DNA of 64,000 nucleotides. It comes from an uncultured Bacilli bacterium. Its GTDB lineage: Bacteria > Bacillota_I > Bacilli_A > RF39 > UBA660. Shown in pieces: positions 55,012 through 63,426 of this stretch (the stretch's first letter is position 1; each line of letters starts with the position of its first letter). The translations under genes were made by a program, and so were the position numbers. The notes beneath the pieces were generated by a model. It searched no databases and was not told where the DNA came from. It was given only the letters and a program-made list of their open reading frames with translations. The DNA lies in NCBI GenBank assembly GCA_934141245.1, contig CAKPCB010000008.1, forward strand, positions 1 through 64,000, in the 5' to 3' direction.

Positions 55012-55522
55012 AGTATTTACCTCTTTTCAAAATATTTCTTTTAGATAGTTTTTTTATTATCCTATTTTCAAGAAACCTATTAAATGTAGTTATTTTCAAA
55101 TCCTTCTTTCCAAGTGGATCCACCAAAATCGTATAAATTCCAAAATGATTTCCCCCAAGAATATCTGTCATTAATTGGTCTCCAATCATACACATTTCTT
55201 TCTTTTTTAAGTTATATACTTTCTTAATTTTACGAAATCCATACGATAATGGCTTTAGTGCAAATGAAACAAAGTAAATAGAATTTGGTTCACAAAATCT
55301 GCTGATTCTCTTTCTAACATTGTTAGAAATAATAACTACTTTAAAATCTTTTTCTAACTTTTTAAAAAGCGATTCTACACTACTTGGAAGTGCTTCCTCA
55401 TCAATTAAAGCGATTGTATTATCTAAATCAAATATGATACATTTGATTCCAATAGACTTTAATTTATTGTAATCTATATCTAAAATATTTTTTTTATACA
55501 TATTAGGTATGTATTTATTCAT
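55004..55522 (-). CDS. yqeG: YqeG-family HAD phosphatase
   Basis: The 172-residue HAD subclass IIIA protein has motif I DLDNTIALID, motif II VIISNN, and motif III MIGDQLMTDILGGN. It is conserved with yqeH in Bacillota; substrate often phosphatidylglycerophosphate-like in relatives, though not established here. It overlaps yqeH and follows the surface protein. Confidence 0.9.
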   Translation of the reverse strand: MNKYIPNMYKKNILDIDYNKLKSIGIKCIIFDLDNTIALIDEEALPSSVESLFKKLEKDFKVVIISNNVRKRISRFCEPNSIYFVSFALKPLSYGFRKIKKVYNLKKKEMCMIGDQLMTDILGGNHFGIYTILVDPLGKKDLKITTFNRFLENRIIKKLSKRNILKRGKYYE

Positions 55523-55530
55523 AGTAACTC

Positions 55531-56964
55531 CTATAATTTTATTTCTTTAGTTTTCTCTAAATCCTGCTCATCGTATTTTTCTTCTACTTTTACATTAGCT
55601 TTTTTTCTTTTTCTTAATTGTATTATAATTAAAACAATCAATATTGTACCAATAACAACATCTAGTATAAAAAAGAAATTAATTCTATTATCACGTTTTA
55701 AGTTTATAATGTATTCACTAGTACTACTTCCATCAAGTGCATTAACAATAACTCTTATACTACTACCAACCTTTAAATTTGTATTATCTAGAACACTAAC
55801 CTCAACATCATCAGAAATTGTTGTATTATATATTTTTAAACCATTTTTATATGATTTATCAAATCTTATTGTATATTCATATTTATCACTATTAAAATTA
55901 ATGTTAATACCTTTAACTGATAAATTTTTTAATCTAGTATCAGTTGCAGTTTCATTATTAACAATAGTAATAATATAATCCTTAGTGTCTCCAGTAACTG
56001 CTTTTACAGTTATTTTTACTTTATTTTCTCCAATAATTAACTTTTGTGGGGCATCAATCTCAACTTTTGCCTCTGAATCCTTTGGTGTTGCTTCTATTTC
56101 TATTTTTTCTAATTTATATGTTTTAATCTTATATGTCAAAACATTAGGATCAAATTTAATTTTTACAGCTCCACCATTTATTATTATAGACTCTAAGTCA
56201 TTATTTACTACTCTATCATCTTTTCTTAAAATTTTAATAGTGTATATTGCTTCTTTTCCGGATTCACTTTTTACTTTTATTAAAACATCATTTTGACCAT
56301 ATTCTAGTTTTACATTTCTATTACCAAAACCATCAACAAAAGATGCTTTTTTGTTATCATTTAGAGTAGCAAACACACTAACCTCTTCATAAATAGAATC
56401 AACTTCTAATGTGTAAGAATATACATTAGATGAGAATCCACTTATTGGTTTGTTATTTATTTTTATATTTTTTAATGTACTATCATCTGACATTATTGAA
56501 ATGTTTTTCTTTACACTATCAGTAAGTACTGTAGTTGTTTCTTTACCATCATCCTTAGCTGTTGCAACAGTTAATTTAATAGAATCAAAAGCAATACTTG
56601 TAGATGATTTTGAACTAGATTTAACCTTAAATTTTATAGTAGCAATACTTGAGGTACCAACACTTCCATTATTAGTAAACTTTAAAACTGTGTTACCAGT
56701 TGTATCAAGTGTATTATTACCTTTCCAAGAATCTTCATTAGTTATATTTATTAGCTCAAGAACGGTATTATCATAATTAAGATTTACTTCAAATTCCGTT
56801 GCTTTTGACTCTGATTTTACAGATATTGTATAATCAATTACTTCACCACTTGATGCTGATTTAGCACCACTTACAGTAGTAAAATCATTTGCAAATACAC
56901 AAATTGGTAAAAATAATACTAAACTTAAAATCAAAAAACCAACAACCCTTTTAAAACTCTTCAT
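55531..56964 (-). CDS. Surface protein with cohesin-like and cadherin-like beta-sandwich domains
   Basis: The 477-residue protein starts with a signal peptide (residues 1-25). A cohesin-type domain (about 28-150) has KATEFEVNLNYDNTVLELI. Three repeats of Cadherin-like beta-sandwich type follow (about 155-430), with LKNIKINNKPISGFSSNVY, LESIIINGGAVKIKF and LKNLSVKGININF. A membrane helix (about 430-450) and a basic tail end it. It is anchored outside; adhesion or assembly is likely, with no scaffoldin or dockerin seen. Confidence 0.82.
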   Translation of the reverse strand: MKSFKRVVGFLILSLVLFLPICVFANDFTTVSGAKSASSGEVIDYTISVKSESKATEFEVNLNYDNTVLELINITNEDSWKGNNTLDTTGNTVLKFTNNGSVGTSSIATIKFKVKSSSKSSTSIAFDSIKLTVATAKDDGKETTTVLTDSVKKNISIMSDDSTLKNIKINNKPISGFSSNVYSYTLEVDSIYEEVSVFATLNDNKKASFVDGFGNRNVKLEYGQNDVLIKVKSESGKEAIYTIKILRKDDRVVNNDLESIIINGGAVKIKFDPNVLTYKIKTYKLEKIEIEATPKDSEAKVEIDAPQKLIIGENKVKITVKAVTGDTKDYIITIVNNETATDTRLKNLSVKGININFNSDKYEYTIRFDKSYKNGLKIYNTTISDDVEVSVLDNTNLKVGSSIRVIVNALDGSSTSEYIINLKRDNRINFFFILDVVIGTILIVLIIIQLRKRKKANVKVEEKYDEQDLEKTKEIKL

Positions 56965-56976
56965 ATTTACTTCCTC

Positions 56977-58425
56977 CTAATTATTAACACTATGTCTAAC
57001 AAGTGGTGTAGACATATCTATAGATAAAAATTTATATCCGTTTGCAAGTCCATAATCAATTATATCACTCAATGCATTTAATGTCTTGTAGTTATTTTCA
57101 AAGTCATGCATTAATACCACATTTGCTCTATTTTTATCTAAGCCATTAACCACATTTTTATATACCTGTTGTTTTGTTTTAGCACCACCAGCATCTCCAC
57201 TAGAAACATTCCAATCAAAGTAATGATAACCCCGTGATACCACTTCATTAGTTAAATAACTCATTATTCCTTTTGAATACTTTTTACTAACAGTATTAGA
57301 GCCTCCACCTGGAAATCTAATAATCTTTGTTTCAACTCCAGTTATTGATTCAACTTTTTTACTAATTCTATTTAAATCATTAAAATATGCATCAGCTGAA
57401 GTATAAATAGTTTTATAAACATGTGTATAACTATGTAGTCCAACAGTATGACCTTCATTATATTCTTGTTTGATTAGATAGTCAAGTGAAGCATCCCTTC
57501 CTATTACAAAGAAAGTCGCTTTTACTCCCTTATCTTTTAAAATTTTTAGTACCTTAGGTGTTATACTAGCACTTGGTCCATCATCAAAAGTTAAATAAAT
57601 ACTTCCCTTGATACCAGAACTATTACTTTTATTAGTGTAAACAACAATTTTTCTAACAGCTTCACTTTTATTATTGCTTGAATCAGAAACAGAATAATTT
57701 ATTGTATAAGTACCTGCTTTTTTTGTATTTACAGTTCCAGAAATTACAACTTTATCACTTATATTACCATCGCAATTATCATTTACAGTTACTCCCTCTT
57801 CATTATATTGATTATTTAACAAAACATATTTAGTACTCATTCCATTTAAAGTAATTACAGGTTTTTCCTTGTCTTCTTCTTTTAGTTTTCTTTTTTTAAT
57901 AGTCTTATTCTTACTTGAATCAGAAACTTCATATATTAATTCATCCTTATTTTTAAAAACAGATACTTTTTGAGTAATATCACCATCATAATTGTCCGTA
58001 GCAACATAACCCTCTTCAACATATTCTTTATTAGGGCATACAATAGCTTCTTCATTTCCTTTTAACTCTATGATTGGAGAAATATCATCAATAATCTCAA
58101 TAGTTCTAACTATTTTATTTGTAAATATTCCACTTTTAATAGAATAACTAATTTCATATTTTCCAATTTTATTAGTATTAACTTTTCCGTTCTTTTTAAC
58201 AGATGAAGTTATATCCTTAAATGCTAAATTAGCTTTATACCCTTCTTCTATATAGTCTTGATTCAATTTTAATCTAATATTTTTATTTCCAACCAAGTTT
58301 ATTCTTGGATAAAACAAAAAAGTCAAAAGTCCCAAAACAATAAATAATCCAATTATAATAAAAGCAGTAATCATAATTTTAGTATTTTTTTTATTTTGAA
58401 TATCTTTAGAAGTATCTGTCTTCAC
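56977..58425 (-). CDS. Membrane-anchored polysaccharide deacetylase with Ig-like domains
   Basis: GTG start after GGTGAT. A membrane helix (about residues 17-40) precedes three DUF5011-like Ig domains (about 42-270), the latter two with EEGYVATDNYDGDIT and NEEGVTVNDNCDGNIS. A NodB domain follows with TFDDGPSAS, HSYTHVY and RFPGGGSN. It probably deacetylates peptidoglycan or other surface glycans. It lies between the cohesin-like surface protein and sigK in an apparent envelope cluster. Confidence 0.9.
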   Translation of the reverse strand: MKTDTSKDIQNKKNTKIMITAFIIIGLFIVLGLLTFLFYPRINLVGNKNIRLKLNQDYIEEGYKANLAFKDITSSVKKNGKVNTNKIGKYEISYSIKSGIFTNKIVRTIEIIDDISPIIELKGNEEAIVCPNKEYVEEGYVATDNYDGDITQKVSVFKNKDELIYEVSDSSKNKTIKKRKLKEEDKEKPVITLNGMSTKYVLLNNQYNEEGVTVNDNCDGNISDKVVISGTVNTKKAGTYTINYSVSDSSNNKSEAVRKIVVYTNKSNSSGIKGSIYLTFDDGPSASITPKVLKILKDKGVKATFFVIGRDASLDYLIKQEYNEGHTVGLHSYTHVYKTIYTSADAYFNDLNRISKKVESITGVETKIIRFPGGGSNTVSKKYSKGIMSYLTNEVVSRGYHYFDWNVSSGDAGGAKTKQQVYKNVVNGLDKNRANVVLMHDFENNYKTLNALSDIIDYGLANGYKFLSIDMSTPLVRHSVNN

Positions 58426-58478
58426 ACTATCACCAATTATATTATATAATCTTTTGAAACTTTTTTAAATAGTTATTT

Positions 58479-59177
58479 TTACTCATTTATTTTATTGTTT
58501 TTGATAAACTCACGCAAAATCTTTGTAAGTGCTCTCTTTTCTATTCTAGACACATAACTTCTAGAAATTCCAAGTTCTTTTGCAATTTGCTTTTGGGTCA
58601 TTTCATCATTATTATTAAGTCCATATCTTTTTGTTAATATTTCCAACTCCCTATCATTTAAGCTCACCATATATTGTTTTAATAAATCAATATTTTCTTT
58701 TATATACAATTCCTCTGCAAAATCTGGCTTCGGCATTTTTAACACATCAAGTATAGTTATCTCATTTCCCTCTTTATCAAAACCAATTGATTCATTTATT
58801 GAAATATTTTTACTATTTTTATTATTTGTTCTAAAGTACATAAGTATTTCGTTCTCAATACATCTTGCACAATAAGTTGTTATTTTAGTACCATGACTAT
58901 TTGAAAACGAATCCACGCCTTTAATAAGTCCAATTGTACCTATACTTATTAAATCATCCTGATCTACATTTTTATGTTCAAATTTCTTTACAATATGTGC
59001 AACTAATCTTAAATTATGTTCAATAAGTTTATTTCTTGCATCTTTATTTCCTTCTTTACATAAATTAATATATTTTTCCTCCTCTTCCTTACTTAATGGA
59101 TCTGGAAAAACATTATTAGAATAACTTGCAGTAAATATTCCAAGTTCTCTAATCCAATTCAACAATTTAAAAAACAT
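58479..59177 (-). CDS. sigK: RNA polymerase sporulation sigma factor SigK (pro-sigma K)
   Basis: The 232-residue protein has a hydrophobic pro-sequence MFFKLLNWIRELGIFTAS before YSNNVFPDPLS, matching the B. subtilis pro-sigmaK cleavage region. Region 2 has LIEHNLRLVAHIVKKFEH and LISIGTIGLIKGVDSF. Region 4 has TQKQIAKELGISRSYVSRIEKRAL. SigK directs late mother-cell gene expression, including coat genes. The gene is uninterrupted (no skin element). A candidate SigE-type promoter lies upstream. Confidence 0.95.
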   Translation of the reverse strand: MFFKLLNWIRELGIFTASYSNNVFPDPLSKEEEEKYINLCKEGNKDARNKLIEHNLRLVAHIVKKFEHKNVDQDDLISIGTIGLIKGVDSFSNSHGTKITTYCARCIENEILMYFRTNNKNSKNISINESIGFDKEGNEITILDVLKMPKPDFAEELYIKENIDLLKQYMVSLNDRELEILTKRYGLNNNDEMTQKQIAKELGISRSYVSRIEKRALTKILREFIKNNKINE

Positions 59178-59197
59178 ATAATCAACACTCCTAACTA

Positions 59198-59225
59198 ATT
59201 ATATGTTTTAATAAGTATAATATAA
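59198..59225 (-). promoter_or_regulatory. Candidate SigE-type promoter of sigK
   Basis: On the minus strand TTATATT (59219-59225) and CATATAAT (59198-59205) are 13 bp apart, one base from the SigE -10 consensus CATACAAT and near the -35 consensus. SigE transcribes sigK in Bacillus. The region is AT-rich, so chance matches are possible. Confidence 0.45.
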
Positions 59226-59236
59226 ATCTTTAATAA

Positions 59237-60646
59237 TTAATCTAAATTTTTCATAATTTCATCATAATCACTATATTCTATGTATTTATCATTAATTGCC
59301 ATATAATTATCTCTTCCTTTTCCGGCAATAAGAACAATGTCATTTTCATCTGCTAAGGAAAATGCATATTTTATAGCAAACTTTCTATCATTTATTCTTT
59401 TAAAATTAGTATATTTAGTATCCCCTATCATATCATCAATTATATCATCCACATTTTCATATCTTGGATCATCCATTGTAAATATAACAAAATCTGATTT
59501 TTGTAACACAACATTTCCCATTTTAATTCTCTTTTGTTTTTCTCTACCACCAGCACTACCAGTAACTGTAATTATTTTTCCTTTTTTAACTTTGTTTAAG
59601 TATGTCAAAATATTATTTAATGCATTCTCAGTATGTGCATAATCAAGAACAACATTAAATCCTTTATTAGACTTAAACCATTCACAACGACCCACAATGC
59701 TTTCTATTAAAGTTACCTTTTCTATTGCATCATTCATAGTATATCCAAAATATATAAGGCAAAGCAGTGAACTACATAAGTTATATACATTAAAATCTCC
59801 AACAAGTGGACTAATTACTTTATAAGTTTTATCATTATAACCAAATCTAAACATAGTACCAGTTTCATATTCTTTTATATCTAATATTTTTAAATCAGCA
59901 TCTTCTGATTTACCATAAGTCAAAATTTTAGAATGAATTGAATTAGAAACTCTATTAAAATATTTATCATCTCTATTTAATATTGCAACTCCATCATCTT
60001 TTAAAAGGCTAAATATTTTTTCTTTAGATTCTATATAATTATCAATTGTTTTATGAACGTTTAAATGATCTTCTGTAATATTGGTTAATATTGCAACATC
60101 TAGTTTTAAAGTATCGACCCTATTATAAAGTAATGCCTCACTAGATATTTCAATACTTGCATATTTTAAATTATCATGTAAAAATTTATCTAGATATTTA
60201 TATGTTTTATTTATTTCCAATGTAGTATTAGATTCCTGCGCTATTTTTGCCCTTGAATATATACCATTTGTACCAATGTAACCACAATTATTATTTCCAA
60301 GCATATTTCTAATTATTGAAGCAGTTGTAGTTTTACCATCAGTTCCCGTTATACCAATTAGTTTTATATTTTTTAATGGATTATCATAAAATCGTTTTGA
60401 AAGTGGTCCTAATTCTTTATTAGTATTATTTACTTTTATAAAAGGAATTTTGTAATCTTCCCCTCTTTCAACAATAAGAGCACTAGCACCATTTTTTATT
60501 GCTTCATCTATAAAATCATGCCTATCAACAATACTACCCTTAGTACAAACAAATAAATCACCATTGGAAACTTCTTTAGAGTTTAATTTTATATCTTTTA
60601 TAGTAATATCATAATTACAATCGTATAATTCATTTAATTTTTTCAA
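59237..60646 (-). CDS. murE: UDP-MurNAc-tripeptide synthetase (MurE)
   Basis: TTG start after GGGTGATG. The 469-residue ligase has the ATP loop GITGTDGKTTTAS, ILTNITEDHLNVH, DYAHTENAL and, near the C-terminus, TMDDPRYEN. The last is like the DNPR motif of meso-diaminopimelate-adding enzymes but with the Asn changed to Asp, so the third residue of the stem peptide is uncertain. MurE is needed for wall synthesis, along with MurF and Ddl encoded nearby. Divergent from folD. Confidence 0.94.
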   Translation of the reverse strand: MKKLNELYDCNYDITIKDIKLNSKEVSNGDLFVCTKGSIVDRHDFIDEAIKNGASALIVERGEDYKIPFIKVNNTNKELGPLSKRFYDNPLKNIKLIGITGTDGKTTTASIIRNMLGNNNCGYIGTNGIYSRAKIAQESNTTLEINKTYKYLDKFLHDNLKYASIEISSEALLYNRVDTLKLDVAILTNITEDHLNVHKTIDNYIESKEKIFSLLKDDGVAILNRDDKYFNRVSNSIHSKILTYGKSEDADLKILDIKEYETGTMFRFGYNDKTYKVISPLVGDFNVYNLCSSLLCLIYFGYTMNDAIEKVTLIESIVGRCEWFKSNKGFNVVLDYAHTENALNNILTYLNKVKKGKIITVTGSAGGREKQKRIKMGNVVLQKSDFVIFTMDDPRYENVDDIIDDMIGDTKYTNFKRINDRKFAIKYAFSLADENDIVLIAGKGRDNYMAINDKYIEYSDYDEIMKNLD

Positions 60647-60750
60647 TTACATCACCCAGTGTATTATATTTATTTATATATAAATGTGATAGTTATTGTT
60701 TAGTTTGCAAAAAAACTTAATTTAATATAAAATGTTTCTTGGTGATATAT

Positions 60751-61590
60751 ATGATTATGGATGGAAAAGCATTAAAAAATGAAATATTAAGTTGTTTAAC
60801 AGAAGAAACAAAAACATTAGATAAAGTTCCAACTCTTTGTGTTATACAAGTTGGTGATGATGAAGCAAGTAATGTCTATATTAATCAAAAAAGAAAAATG
60901 TGTAATGAAATTGGATATAACTTTATTCATGAAAAGTATGACGATAGTATTACTGAAGAGGAACTATTAAAAAACATTGATAGATTTAATAGTAACGATA
61001 ATATAGATGCTATACTAGTACAAATGCCACTTCCTAGCAGAATTAATGAAAAAAATATTCAAAATGCGGTTAGTAAATATAAAGATGTAGATGGTTTAAA
61101 TGATAATAATATTATAGATTTAATAAATGGTAGAGATGCACTTTACCCTTGTACTGCTTGTGGTATAGTAAGTCTTTTGGATAAGTATGGGGTTATACTT
61201 GAAGGTAGTAATGTAGTAATTGTTGGAAGAAGTTCTTTGGTTGGAATGCCATTATTTCATATGTTAGAAAATAGAAACGCTACTGTTACATTATGTCATT
61301 CTAAAACAAAAAACTTACAAAGTATAACAAAAAACGCAGATATAATTATATCTGCAACTGGTGTTAAGGGTTTAATTAAAGAAGATATGGTTGGTGATAA
61401 TACTGTTATAATAGATGTTGGCATAACAAGAGAAAATGGCAAGCTTTATGGTGATGTTGATTTTGATAGTGTGAGTAAAAAGGCAAGTCTTATAACACCT
61501 GTACCGGGTGGTGTTGGTCCAATGACTATTGCATCTCTTGCGCAAAATGTTTTAAAAGCTTATAAAATGCAAAAAGAAATGACTAAATAG
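60751..61590 (+). CDS. folD: Methylenetetrahydrofolate dehydrogenase/cyclohydrolase (FolD)
   Basis: FolD converts methylene-THF to formyl-THF through methenyl-THF with NADP. The ATG at 60751 follows GGTGAT by four bases. The protein, 280 residues, shows VQMPLPSRI, KDVDGLND, PCTACGIV, GRSSLVGMPL and TPVPGGVGPMTIASL. The catalytic Lys is in YINQKRKMC. It converges with glyA, which provides the methylene-THF from serine. Confidence 0.96.
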   Translation: MIMDGKALKNEILSCLTEETKTLDKVPTLCVIQVGDDEASNVYINQKRKMCNEIGYNFIHEKYDDSITEEELLKNIDRFNSNDNIDAILVQMPLPSRINEKNIQNAVSKYKDVDGLNDNNIIDLINGRDALYPCTACGIVSLLDKYGVILEGSNVVIVGRSSLVGMPLFHMLENRNATVTLCHSKTKNLQSITKNADIIISATGVKGLIKEDMVGDNTVIIDVGITRENGKLYGDVDFDSVSKKASLITPVPGGVGPMTIASLAQNVLKAYKMQKEMTK

Positions 61591-61606
61591 TCACTTCTTT
61601 TATTTT
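61573..61606. terminator. Bidirectional folD/glyA terminator
   Basis: Arms 61573-61584 and 61589-61600, 11 bp with one mismatch and a 4-base loop, overlap the folD stop and are followed by T-rich sequence. Confidence 0.75.
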
Positions 61607-62805
61607 TTACATTTATCTATTATTTTAGACACACGAAGTTTTAAATTTTCTTCTGCATCTTTTTTTAATAATGCATCACTTATTATATTTCCAATTTCAT
61701 AGAATTCAGCTTCTTTTAATCCACGTGTAGTCATTGCAGGAGATCCTATTCTTATGCCAGATGTAATCATAGGTGATGCTTTATCGTAAGGAATAGTATT
61801 TTTATTAACTGTTATGTTTATTTCATCAAGTAGTTTTTCTGCTTCTTTACCTGTTAGGTTTGATGAGGTAACATCTACAAGTATCAAGTGATTATCTGTA
61901 CCACCAGATACTATTCTAAATCCATTTTCTTCTAACGACTTACTAAGTGCTTTTATATTTTTTAATACTTGTTCTTGATAAGTTTTAAAAGATGCGTCTA
62001 GCGCCTCACTAAAGCTTTGAGCTTTTGCGGCTATAACGTGCATAAGTGGTCCACCTTGAATTCCTGGGAATATTGTTTTATTAATCTTTTTAATTATTTC
62101 TTCACTATTGGTTAATATTATTCCACCACGTGGTCCTCTTAATGTTTTATGTGTAGTTGATGTAACAACATCTGCATATTCAACTGGATTTGGATGAAGA
62201 CCTGCGGCTACTAATCCAGCAATATGTGCCATATCAACCATTAGATATGCCCCTACACTATCAGCAATTTCCCTAAATCTTTTAAAATCTATTATTCTAG
62301 AATAAGCACTTGCACCTGCAATAATCATTTTTGGCTTATTTTCTTTAGCGAGTTTTTCTACTTCATCATAATCTATTAATTCTGTTTTTGGATTCACATC
62401 ATACCCAATTATTTTATAATCAATTCCACTAAAGTTAATTGGATGCCCATGAGTTAAATGTCCACCATGTGATAAGTTCATTCCCATAACAGTATCACCT
62501 TTTTCTAATAGTGCTCTATATACTGCCATATTTGCACTACTACCACTATGAGGTTGAACATTTGCATACTTACAGCCAAATAGTTTTTGTAAGTATTCTA
62601 TTGCTAGGTTTTCAACAACATCTACGTTTACACATCCTCCATAATATCTTTTACCAGGATATCCTTCGGCATATTTATTTGTGAAAATACTTCCTTGTAA
62701 TGCTAATACATCATCTGAGACATAATTTTCACTTGCAATAAGTTCAATGTTATTGTGTTGCCTTTTTATTTCATTATCTAGAGCTTCTTTTATTCTTTTA
62801 TCCAT
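61600..62805 (-). CDS. glyA: Serine hydroxymethyltransferase (GlyA)
   Basis: GlyA makes glycine and methylene-THF from serine with PLP. The 401-residue protein shows NKYAEGYPGKRYYGGC, VDMAHIAGLVAAG and the PLP lysine in SSTTHKTLRGPRGG. A GAGGTG ribosome site precedes the start. It partners with FolD in one-carbon supply. Confidence 0.97.
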   Translation of the reverse strand: MDKRIKEALDNEIKRQHNNIELIASENYVSDDVLALQGSIFTNKYAEGYPGKRYYGGCVNVDVVENLAIEYLQKLFGCKYANVQPHSGSSANMAVYRALLEKGDTVMGMNLSHGGHLTHGHPINFSGIDYKIIGYDVNPKTELIDYDEVEKLAKENKPKMIIAGASAYSRIIDFKRFREIADSVGAYLMVDMAHIAGLVAAGLHPNPVEYADVVTSTTHKTLRGPRGGIILTNSEEIIKKINKTIFPGIQGGPLMHVIAAKAQSFSEALDASFKTYQEQVLKNIKALSKSLEENGFRIVSGGTDNHLILVDVTSSNLTGKEAEKLLDEINITVNKNTIPYDKASPMITSGIRIGSPAMTTRGLKEAEFYEIGNIISDALLKKDAEENLKLRVSKIIDKCKK

Positions 62806-62865
62806 ACAGCACCTCTTTCTAAATTTCCTTACTAATATTGTACCTCACATAGATAAAAAGAGCAA

Positions 62866-62890
62866 AAGAAAAAGAGAAATTATTTCTCTT
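62866..62890 (-). terminator. hsp20 terminator
   Basis: Perfect 8-bp arms AAGAGAAA/TTTCTCTT (62872-62879 with 62883-62890) overlap the stop codon of the Hsp20 gene; on the minus strand TTTTCTTTTGC follows. Confidence 0.7.
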
Positions 62891-63281
62891 CGATTTGAAT
62901 TAATTTTTTAGTTTCTTTTTTCTCTTCTTTTGGAACCTCAACAGTTAAGCAACCATTTTTAAAGCTTGCCTTAATGCTTTCAGGATCAACATCTCCTACA
63001 TAGAAGCTCCTACTATATTCACGAGTACTTCTTTCACGTCTGATGTAATTTTTCTCTTCATCAGAACTTTCCTCCTTCTTTGATACTTTTACAGTTAGAT
63101 ATCCATTGTCACATTCAATTGTTGTATCATCTTTTGAGTAACCTGGTGTATCCATTTCAATGTAATACTTATCTCCTTTCTCATAAATATCACATTTCAT
63201 ATTGGCGGTGTCTTTAGAACTTAGGAAATCACCAAAAACATCATCCAAAAAGAAACTTTCATCTCTTGGTACTAATTTCAT
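62880..63281 (-). CDS. Small heat shock protein (Hsp20/alpha-crystallin)
   Basis: The 133-residue chaperone has a short N-terminal arm (FFLDDVFGDFL) and an alpha-crystallin domain (about residues 28-120) with YYIEMDTPGYSKDD, REYSRSFYVGDVDPESIKASFKNGCLTVEVPK. A C-terminal IQI (IxI) anchor lies in KKLIQIEEK. It holds unfolding proteins during heat stress. A CIRCE operator overlaps its promoter. Confidence 0.95.
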   Translation of the reverse strand: MKLVPRDESFFLDDVFGDFLSSKDTANMKCDIYEKGDKYYIEMDTPGYSKDDTTIECDNGYLTVKVSKKEESSDEEKNYIRRERSTREYSRSFYVGDVDPESIKASFKNGCLTVEVPKEEKKETKKLIQIEEK

Positions 63282-63308
63282 AATTCATTCCTCCTCCGAA
63301 CAATTATA

Positions 63309-63349
63309 ATTATACCACTCTATTAGCAATTGTCAATAGAGAGTGCTAA
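63309..63349 (-). promoter_or_regulatory. CIRCE operator and promoter of hsp20
   Basis: TTAGCAATT-N9-GAGTGCTAA (63323-63349) matches the CIRCE HrcA site TTAGCACTC-N9-GAGTGCTAA except two bases in one arm. On the minus strand TTGACA (63331-63336) and TATAAT (63309-63314), 16 bp apart, form a near-consensus promoter whose -35 lies inside the CIRCE spacer. Confidence 0.88.
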
Positions 63350-63426
63350 TTTTTTTAATTTTTTTATGAAATTCTACTACAATACTATTATGTGAGATAA
63401 GTAAAAATATAATACAAAAAAACTTA

